From positions 1-45,932 of the forward strand of contig JAPLAT010000607.1 of the NCBI GenBank assembly GCA_026393175.1: 45,932 bases of DNA. The letters run 5' to 3'. Shown here piece by piece: positions 40,811 through 45,932 of the stretch. This stretch comes from Pseudonocardiales bacterium (GTDB taxonomy: Bacteria; Actinomycetota; Actinomycetes; Mycobacteriales; Pseudonocardiaceae). Each line of letters opens with the position of its first letter. Position 1 is the first letter of the stretch. The notes under the pieces were generated by a model. That model had not been told where the DNA came from, made no database searches, and worked only from the letters and a program-made list of their open reading frames with translations. Made by a program: the position numbers and the translations under genes.

Positions 40811-43030
40811 GTGTCAACTCGGTATCTGTCCACTCAGGAGTACGACGGGGAACTGCGGACCGAACGCGCGTACGTGGCCGGCCTGTACGCGCGGCTCGAC
40901 GCCGAGCGCGCGCGGGCGAAGGCCCAGTACGAGGCCGCGCTGGGGGCGACGGGAACCGGACCCATGGAGCGCGACGTCCGGGTGCGCGCCTCGGACCGGG
41001 AGGTCAAGCGCCTCAAGGTGGCCGACAACGGATTGTGTTTCGGCCGGCTGGACTCCCTTTCCGGGGACCGTTCCTACATCGGCCGGATCGGGCTCTTCGA
41101 CGAGGAGAACGGCTACGCGCCGCTGCTGCTGGACTGGCGGGCGCCGGCGTCGCGTGCGTTCTACGTCGCGACGGCCGCCAGCCCGGAGGGCATGCGACGG
41201 CGGCGCCAGTTCCACATGCGCGGCCGCCGCCTCGTCGACTACACCGACGAGGTGCTCGGCCGTCCCGGCGGCGGCGAGCGGGGCGACGCCGCACTGCTCG
41301 CGGCCCTCGACGCGCCGCGCGGCGAGGGGATGCGCGACATCGTCGCGACGATCCAGGCCGAGCAGGACGAGATCATCCGGCTCGACCACCCGGGCGTCGT
41401 GGTGATCGAGGGCGGCCCCGGCACCGGCAAGACCGTGGTGGCGCTGCACCGCGTCGCCTACCTGCTCTACACCCGGCGGGAGCGGATCGAGCGCAACGGC
41501 GTCCTCGTGGTCGGGCCCAACCCCGCCTTCCTCGACCACATCTCCCGGGTGCTGCCCTCGCTGGGCGAGTCCGACGTGGTGTTCACGACCACCGGCGGCC
41601 TGGTCCCCGGGCTGCGCGTCACCGCGGAGGACGGTCCGGAGGCGGCGCGCCACAAGGGGTCGCTGCGGATGCTCGACGTGCTCGCCGCCGCGGTCGCCGA
41701 CCGGCAGCGGCTCCCCGAGGAGCCGGTGCCGGTCGACCTGGCCGACGTCACCGTGCGGATCGACGCCGGGACCGCGGGGTGGGCGCGGGAGGAGGCGCGC
41801 GCGTCCGGGCTGCCGCACAACGAGGCCCGCGCCGTGTTCACCGAGATCGTCACGTACGTGCTGACCGAGCGGGCGGCGACGCGGATCGGCCGGGGCTGGC
41901 TGACCATCGCGGACGGCGCGGGCCGAGCCCAGCTGGTCGCGGACCTGCGCAAGGAACTGGCCGGCGACGACGCGTTCGCCGCCGCGATCGAGGCGCTCTG
42001 GCCGGTCCTCACCCCGGAGGCGCTGCTGGCCACGCTCTACGAGTCCCCCGAGCGGCTGCGGGCCGCCGGCGCGGACCCGTCGCTGGCGCGCGCGGACGGC
42101 GCCGCGTGGACGGTGTCGGACGTGCCGCTGCTCGACGAGCTGGTCGACCTGCTCGGCCGGGACCCGGCCGCCGAGCGCGCGGCCCGGCGGGCGACCACGG
42201 CCGGGCAGCGGGCCGAGGCCGAGTACGCCGCCGGCGTGATGGAGATCCTGACGCTGGACCACGAGGAGATGGACGAGGACGTCCTCCTGGCCGCGGACGA
42301 CCTGCTCTTCGCCGAGGACCTGGCGGACCGCTTCGTCGAGCAGGACACCCGCGAGCTCGCCGAGCGCGCCGCCGCGGACCGGGACTGGACCTACCGGCAC
42401 GTCGTCGTCGACGAGGCGCAGGAGCTCTCGGAGATGGACTGGCGGGTGCTCATGCGGCGCTGCCCGAGCCGGTCGTTCACCGTGGTCGGCGACCTCGCCC
42501 AGCGCCGCTCGCCCGCCGGGGCGACGTCCTGGGCGACGGTGCTGGAGCCCTACGTCCCCGGCCGCTGGGCGTACCGGTCGCTGACGGTGAACTACCGGAC
42601 CCCGGCCGAGATCATGTCCGTCGCCGCCGCGCTGCTCGCCGAGCTGGCCCCGGGGGTCCGGCCCCCGGAGTCGGTCCGGGCCGTCGGCGTCCGGCCGTGG
42701 TCGCGCCGGGTCACCGCGGACGACCTGCCCGCGGCCGTCGCGGAGTTCGTGCGCGACGAGGCGGGCCGGCCGGGCACCAGCGTCGTCATCGGGCCGCCGG
42801 GGGTGCCGGGCGCGGTGCCGCCGTCCGGGACGAAGGGCCTGGAGTTCGACGCCGTCCTGGTCGTGGAGCCGGAGCGGATCCTCGCCGACGGCCCGCGGGG
42901 CGCGGCCGAGCTGTACGTCGCCCTCACCCGCGCGACCCAGCGGCTGGGCGTCCTGCACCGGGAGCCGCTGCCACCCGCCCTGGCCGGCCTCGACGCGCTC
43001 GGGTCCCCGGCGGGCGCCGCGCCGGCGTGA
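40811..43030 (+). CDS. helD: HelD-family UvrD-like helicase (RNA polymerase recycling factor)
   Basis: 739 aa. N-terminal coiled-coil arm ('ERAYVAGLYARLDAERARAKAQYEAAL') followed by a UvrD-type motor: Walker A 'GGPGTGKTVVALHRVAYLLY' with K207, Walker B D534-E-A-Q ('VVVDEAQELSEMDW'), 'VNYRTPAEIM', 'GTKGLEFDAVLVVEP' and 'LYVALTRATQRLGVL'. The split motor and N-terminal arm fit actinobacterial class II HelD, which frees stalled RNA polymerase using ATP; relatives (HelR) protect against rifamycins. GTG 40811 was chosen for GAGGGG 7 bp upstream; ATG 40793 lacks an RBS. Monocistronic. Confidence 0.87.
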   Translation: MSTRYLSTQEYDGELRTERAYVAGLYARLDAERARAKAQYEAALGATGTGPMERDVRVRASDREVKRLKVADNGLCFGRLDSLSGDRSYIGRIGLFDEENGYAPLLLDWRAPASRAFYVATAASPEGMRRRRQFHMRGRRLVDYTDEVLGRPGGGERGDAALLAALDAPRGEGMRDIVATIQAEQDEIIRLDHPGVVVIEGGPGTGKTVVALHRVAYLLYTRRERIERNGVLVVGPNPAFLDHISRVLPSLGESDVVFTTTGGLVPGLRVTAEDGPEAARHKGSLRMLDVLAAAVADRQRLPEEPVPVDLADVTVRIDAGTAGWAREEARASGLPHNEARAVFTEIVTYVLTERAATRIGRGWLTIADGAGRAQLVADLRKELAGDDAFAAAIEALWPVLTPEALLATLYESPERLRAAGADPSLARADGAAWTVSDVPLLDELVDLLGRDPAAERAARRATTAGQRAEAEYAAGVMEILTLDHEEMDEDVLLAADDLLFAEDLADRFVEQDTRELAERAAADRDWTYRHVVVDEAQELSEMDWRVLMRRCPSRSFTVVGDLAQRRSPAGATSWATVLEPYVPGRWAYRSLTVNYRTPAEIMSVAAALLAELAPGVRPPESVRAVGVRPWSRRVTADDLPAAVAEFVRDEAGRPGTSVVIGPPGVPGAVPPSGTKGLEFDAVLVVEPERILADGPRGAAELYVALTRATQRLGVLHREPLPPALAGLDALGSPAGAAPA

Positions 43031-43115
43031 CCGTCCCGCCCGTCCGGGGCCTCCGTATCCCGGCGCGGCCGGGCTACGGTCGGAGCCGGTCCGATGCCCA
43101 CCCCAGGAGGTCGCC

Positions 43116-43508
43116 ATGCCGTTCTACCGGTTCACCGTGCCCACCGGCGGCGCGACGCTGCGGCACAAGGCCGAGGTGGCCGCGGCGGTGACGAAGGTGC
43201 ACTGCGAGGTGACCGGGGCACCGGCCCGGTACGTCCACTGCGCGTTCGTCGAGGTCGCCCCGGACAGCATCTTCGTCGCCGGGGAACCGGTGAGCGGGCC
43301 GCGGATGGTCGGGCTGCTGCGCGAGGGCCGCTCGGTGGAGGTGCGGGCCCGGCTGCTGCACGGCTTCGCCGACGCGTGGTCGGCGATCACCGGCGACGCC
43401 AAGGAGGACCTCGCGATCTTCCTGCACGAGGTCCCCGGCGCCAACGTCATGGAGGAGGGGGTCATCCTCCCCGAGGCCGCCGACGAGCCGGGCGCGATCA
43501 CCGGGTGA
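43116..43508 (+). CDS. Tautomerase-superfamily protein (cis-CaaD-like)
   Basis: 130 aa. After Met removal the N-terminal Pro1 ('PFYRFTVPTGG') is the catalytic base of this superfamily. H28 ('VTKVHCEVTG'), R68 and R71 ('LREGRSVE', spaced as Arg70/Arg73 of cis-3-chloroacrylic acid dehalogenase) and E112 ('ANVMEEGV') are present, but the position equivalent to Tyr103 is Phe101. The fold is therefore a cis-CaaD/Cg10062-like fused tautomerase, but hydratase or dehalogenase activity is doubtful; keto-enol tautomerisation is more likely. RBS AGGAGG lies 7 bp before the ATG. A strong hairpin follows. Confidence 0.82.
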   Translation: MPFYRFTVPTGGATLRHKAEVAAAVTKVHCEVTGAPARYVHCAFVEVAPDSIFVAGEPVSGPRMVGLLREGRSVEVRARLLHGFADAWSAITGDAKEDLAIFLHEVPGANVMEEGVILPEAADEPGAITG

Positions 43509-43527
43509 GACCGGCCCGGTCGCGGGT

Positions 43528-43557
43528 CGCGGGGCCTGCCGGTACGGCGGCCCCGCG
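43528..43557 (+). terminator. Bulged GC-rich hairpin after the tautomerase gene
   Basis: CGCGGGGCC / GGCCCCGCG stem continuing past one bulged T into GCCG / CGGC with a 3-nt loop. It begins 20 bp after the stop. No other feature is supported in the 287 bp between this gene and the DUF6308 gene. Confidence 0.6.
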
Positions 43558-43795
43558 GCTCAGGTCACCGGGAGCCCGGCCGGGCCCGCGACCACGGCCA
43601 GGGCGAGGGGCACCCAGCGGACGGTCTCCGGGACCGGCAGCGTCAGCACCAGCGGGCCGGATCACCCCCGCCCGGTGGCCGCCGGGTCGCGTCGATCAGC
43701 CGACCGGCGTCGCCGTGCACGTGACCGGCCCGCGCTGCGGACTCGATCCGGTGGTCATCGCGCGGCGTTCGCGACACTCGCACTCGCCCGTGTGC

Positions 43796-44443
43796 ATGCT
43801 GGCGGACGTGGGCTTCCGGCTTCCCGAGGCATTGCAGAGCATGGACGACGACGTCGCTCTGGCGCTGCTGACGCGCTACTACGGCCGCCCGTTCGCCGGG
43901 CCCGGCTCCGCGGTCGGCGCCGCGTTCGACCACTGGGACAGCACCGGTACCCGCGCTCGGGACAGCGACCGCTTCACCGCCGACGACCTGGTCGCCGTCA
44001 CCTTCCTCAGCGTCGACGTGTCGGCCACCGCCGCGCGGGCGTTGCTGCGGGACCGGGCCGACGAGTTCACCGCGCTCCTGACCGCCCTCGGCCCCGACCG
44101 CGACCTCGTCGACGAGCCCGACCCGCTCTCCGCCGAGTGGCCGGGCTGGACGCTCATGGCCGCCCTGCGCGGCCTCGACCGCGTCGGCACGACGACGGCC
44201 AGCAAACTCCTCGCGCGCAAGCGGCCGCCGCTGCGCCCGATCTGGGACAGCGTGGTCGCGGAGGTGACCGGCACCGCCCAGCGGCAGTGGGAGCCGCTGC
44301 GCGTGGCGCTCCGTGCCGATGACAAGGCCCTGCACCGCCGCCTGCTGAGGCTCCGCGCCGCCGCCGGCCTGCCCGACGACATCAGCGCCCTGCGGATCCT
44401 CGACGTCATCTCCTGGCGCGAGGGCAAGGACACCGGCCGCTGA
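43796..44443 (+). CDS. DUF6308 family protein
   Basis: 215 aa, soluble, mostly helical. The part 'LMAALRGLDRVGTTTASKLLARKRPPLRPIWDSVV' is the recognisable DUF6308 core: it looks like a helix-hairpin-helix ('GLDRVGTTTASKLL') as in DNA-repair glycosylases, followed by a conserved 'PIWDS'. DUF6308 has no known function; DNA binding is a guess from the hairpin motif. ATG 43796 is used; GTG 43790 and ATG 43841 are alternatives. It faces tRNA-Ala tail to tail. Confidence 0.72.
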   Translation: MLADVGFRLPEALQSMDDDVALALLTRYYGRPFAGPGSAVGAAFDHWDSTGTRARDSDRFTADDLVAVTFLSVDVSATAARALLRDRADEFTALLTALGPDRDLVDEPDPLSAEWPGWTLMAALRGLDRVGTTTASKLLARKRPPLRPIWDSVVAEVTGTAQRQWEPLRVALRADDKALHRRLLRLRAAAGLPDDISALRILDVISWREGKDTGR

Positions 44444-44486
44444 ACACGACGCACGTAGCGCACGGAACAGTTCCCGCTGGTCGGAA

Positions 44487-44562
44487 TGGTGGAGACGAGG
44501 GGAATCGAACCCCTAACCCCCGCCTTGCAAAGGCGGTGCTCTGCCAATTGAGCTACGTCCCC
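44487..44562 (-). tRNA. tRNA-Ala (anticodon TGC)
   Basis: 76 nt including encoded CCA. Acceptor GGGGACG / CGTCTCC with a G-T wobble, D arm 'TAGCTCAATTGGCAGAGC', anticodon arm CCGCC-TTTGCAA-GGCGG (anticodon TGC), T arm AGGGG-TTCGATT-CCCCT. Together with tRNA-Ile next door it matches the ileT-alaT pair downstream of gyrA in mycobacteria. Confidence 0.97.
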
Positions 44563-44601
44563 GTGCCCGGGCAGGTTACCCGCCCGAGGGGACGGGCGGC
44601 G

Positions 44602-44715
44602 TCAGCGGGTGGTGGCTTCGTGCCACAGGTCGGCCTCCGAGCGGGAGGCCCGCACCTTGGAGAACACGAGCGCGCCGGCAGCCAGGGCGAGGGCGATGGT
44701 GAGGAGCTTCTTCAT
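44602..44715 (-). CDS. DLW-39 family small protein
   Basis: 37 aa, too short for the ORF track. Translation from the ATG at 44715 begins 'MKKLLTIALALAAGALVFSK' and ends 'SEADLWHEATTR', with the Asp-Leu-Trp motif that names the actinobacterial DLW-39 family of about 39 residues. A single hydrophobic N-terminal helix suggests membrane insertion. It lies between tRNA-Ile and tRNA-Ala, the usual position of this family. Function unknown. Confidence 0.85.
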   Translation of the reverse strand: MKKLLTIALALAAGALVFSKVRASRSEADLWHEATTR

Positions 44716-44747
44716 CGAGGACTCCAGCCGCGGGGAGGAACGGGGAG

Positions 44748-44821
44748 TGGGCCCAGGAGGACTTGAACCTCCGACCTCATCGTTATCAGCGATGCGCTCT
44801 AACCACCTGAGCTATGGGCCC
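44748..44821 (-). tRNA. tRNA-Ile (anticodon GAT)
   Basis: 74 nt. Acceptor GGGCCCA / TGGGCCC with discriminator A, D arm 'TAGCTCAGGTGGTTAGAGCGC', anticodon arm CATCG-CTGATAA-CGATG (anticodon GAT), T arm GGAGG-TTCAAGT-CCTCC. The bases after the discriminator are CTC, so CCA is not encoded, unlike the Leu and Ala tRNAs in this window. It is the promoter-proximal tRNA after the DUF3566 gene. Confidence 0.97.
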
Positions 44822-44868
44822 GTGCCGACGAAAGGTTACACCGCGCCCTCCGCCGGACGGCGGGCGGG

Positions 44869-45648
44869 TCAGTCCCGCTCGGACAGCGTCACCTCGATGC
44901 CGCCGACCAGGTCGGCGGACACGTTGTAGACGAACGCCGCGATCGTGACGGCGACGGCGAACAGCAGGCTGTTGACCGCGCCGATCAGCGCCGCGAAGCC
45001 CAGGACGCTGCCCGCGCTGATGAGCGGGGCGGCCCCGTCCTGCGCCTCGCCGGACACGAGGTCGGCGTAGGTGCCGTTGAGGCGGTCCCAGACGCCGATG
45101 CCGTCGAGCACGCCGTACAGCACGCCCACCGCCACCAGCCAGACGAAGAACAGCACCACGGCCAGGACGAGCGCGAGCTTGAGCACCGACCACGGGTCGA
45201 GGCGGCGCAGCTGCAGGGCGGCCTGGCGCGGCGGACGGTTGCGGACCGCCCGCATCGGCGACCAGGAACCCCCGCCCTCGCCCGGGGCCTCCTCCACCGG
45301 CCGGGCCGGGGCGGCCAGGAAGGCCGTCGGACCGTCGGTGATCGTGGTGGCGGCCGACGCGCCGGCGTCGGGCGCCCCGCCGCGGTGGGACTCGTCGCCG
45401 GGCACCCGGTGCCACGGCGGCGGGGTGGCGGCCTCGGGCCCGGGGCCGGGCACGGGTCCGGGAGCGGGGACCGGGCCCGCGTGGGGCGCGGCCGGGCGCA
45501 TCCCGGGGTGGGAGCCGGTGGGCCGCATCCCGGGGTCGGACGCGGTGGCGTGCGCGACGGGGAGCGGCGTGCGGACCGTCGGGGCGTCCATCGGCGGGGT
45601 GGTCCCGCCGCCGTTCGTGCCGGACGGGGTGGTCGCGTCGTGCCGCAC
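44869..45648 (-). CDS. DUF3566 transmembrane protein (Rv0007-like)
   Basis: About 259 aa. A disordered Pro/Gly/Ala-rich N-terminal half (to about residue 140) leads to the DUF3566 domain: 'LRRLDPWSVLKLALVLAVVLFFVWLVAVGVLYGVL', 'GIGVWDRLN' and the C-terminal 'AFVYNVSADLVGGIEVTLSERD', with two to three membrane helices. In mycobacteria the homologue (Rv0007) lies between gyrA and ileT; here tRNA-Ile and tRNA-Ala follow as expected, but a bactofilin-like frame on the other strand occupies the upstream side. The start (GTG 45648) is uncertain because the low-complexity frame stays open in both directions; ATG 45591 is an alternative. Function unknown. Confidence 0.85.
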   Translation of the reverse strand: MRHDATTPSGTNGGGTTPPMDAPTVRTPLPVAHATASDPGMRPTGSHPGMRPAAPHAGPVPAPGPVPGPGPEAATPPPWHRVPGDESHRGGAPDAGASAATTITDGPTAFLAAPARPVEEAPGEGGGSWSPMRAVRNRPPRQAALQLRRLDPWSVLKLALVLAVVLFFVWLVAVGVLYGVLDGIGVWDRLNGTYADLVSGEAQDGAAPLISAGSVLGFAALIGAVNSLLFAVAVTIAAFVYNVSADLVGGIEVTLSERD

Positions 45649-45932
45649 GGGCGACGGTGCGGCGGGCGGAGGCGTCGAGCCGGGGCCCGCCGGTCCCGGG
45701 CCCGCGGCGCCGGTACCCGCCGGGGCGGGGCCGGACGAGGCAGGACCGGACGAGCCGTTGTCACCGGCAGCGCCGTTGCGGCCCGCCCCGGCACCGTGCT
45801 CCGCGGCGACCTCCAGTGCGGGGGCACCATCCGCGTAGAGGGCGTCGTGTACGGCGATGTCACCAGCGGCGACAGCGTGGTGCTGCTCGAAAGCGGCCGC
45901 ATTCAGGGCAACGTCACCGCCGGACAGATCAT
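45640..45932 (+). CDS. Bactofilin-like polymer-forming protein, 5' part (runs off window)
   Basis: Not in the ORF track because no stop is reached. Plus frame 1 near the right edge translates to 'GTVLRGDLQCGGTIRVEG', then 'VVYGDVTSGDSVVLLESG' and 'RIQGNVTAGQI', the repeating G-x-I/V-x-G-x-V pattern of bactofilin (DUF583) beta-helix domains. Bactofilins polymerise into filaments that localise cell-wall or polarity factors. Codons here (gta, gaa, att, gat) are less G+C-biased than neighbours. The start is unclear: GTG 45640 would overlap the divergent DUF3566 start, and GTG 45796 would begin directly in the domain. The 3' part lies outside the window. Confidence 0.65.
   Translation, partial: MPHGRRCGGRRRRAGARRSRARGAGTRRGGAGRGRTGRAVVTGSAVAARPGTVLRGDLQCGGTIRVEGVVYGDVTSGDSVVLLESGRIQGNVTAGQI

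Noticed and set aside
43560-43700. Short minus-strand open stretch ending 'LALAVVAGPAGLPVT' between tautomerase and DUF6308
   Set aside because: Only about 29 codons after an in-frame stop, with no RBS; could be a decayed C-terminus but this cannot be supported.
44487-44562. tRNA-Ala as an integration site for the accessory insert
   Set aside because: No integrase gene and no second copy of the tRNA 3' end seen at the other boundary.

Overview
This is very G+C-rich DNA (well over 70% by eye) with GTG starts, ATGA/GTGA gene overlaps and several actinobacterial signature genes: DUF2630, DUF3566, CrgA, DLW-39 and an FhaA-to-PknB cluster. Gene content and order fit an origin-proximal chromosome segment of an actinomycete, probably Pseudonocardiaceae (Pseudonocardia-like). 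The genus is an inference. No rRNA, CRISPR array, transposase, integrase or oriC is visible.

Layout. 1-11.5 kb holds mixed metabolic genes: a CopD-type membrane protein, a flavin disulfide oxidoreductase with an SDR-like partner, a DUF4442 thioesterase, an alcohol dehydrogenase / amidohydrolase / DUF59 operon closed by a perfect 14-bp hairpin, a MetE-like protein with a coupled methyltransferase, an F420-type LLM oxidoreductase, an IclR regulator, DUF2630 and a uridine-kinase-like protein without a P-loop lysine. 11.5-23.9 kb is the conserved growth and division block: tRNA-Leu(CAG), fhaA, fhaB, pstP, rodA, pbpA, pknA, pknB, trpG/pabA, crgA, a PH-domain gene, then rhomboid and ppiA on the other strand. 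44.4-45.9 kb carries tRNA-Ala(TGC), a 37-codon DLW-39 gene, tRNA-Ile(GAT) and a DUF3566 gene, the set that follows gyrA in mycobacteria. At the very end is the beginning of a bactofilin gene that the ORF track missed.

About 20 kb (23.9-44.4 kb) of accessory genes lies between ppiA and tRNA-Ala, where mycobacteria have almost nothing. Its core is a catabolic locus. On the minus strand, a salicylyl-CoA-5-hydroxylase-like flavoprotein, an aryl-acid adenylating enzyme, a maleate cis-trans isomerase (all key residues present) and a TetR regulator are joined by 4-bp overlaps or a 2-bp gap. A second unit (VOC dioxygenase-like protein, an 82-aa unknown protein, alpha/beta hydrolase) follows behind a promoter with a perfect GTTCGAC-N6-GTCGAAC operator. 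Further downstream are an MshC/CysS-like cysteine ligase paralogue, an ABM monooxygenase, a MOSC protein and a GNAT. Diverging from the flavoprotein is a HyuA/HyuB pair of the acetophenone-carboxylase/hydantoinase type, with a zinc-ribbon tail on HyuB and a double inverted-repeat operator in the shared promoter region. My inference is an aromatic-acid or aryl-ketone degradation route through adenylated/CoA-bound intermediates, ring cleavage and maleate to fumarate. The substrate is unknown. A HelD-type RNA polymerase recycling helicase, a cis-CaaD-like tautomerase and a DUF6308 protein complete the insert.
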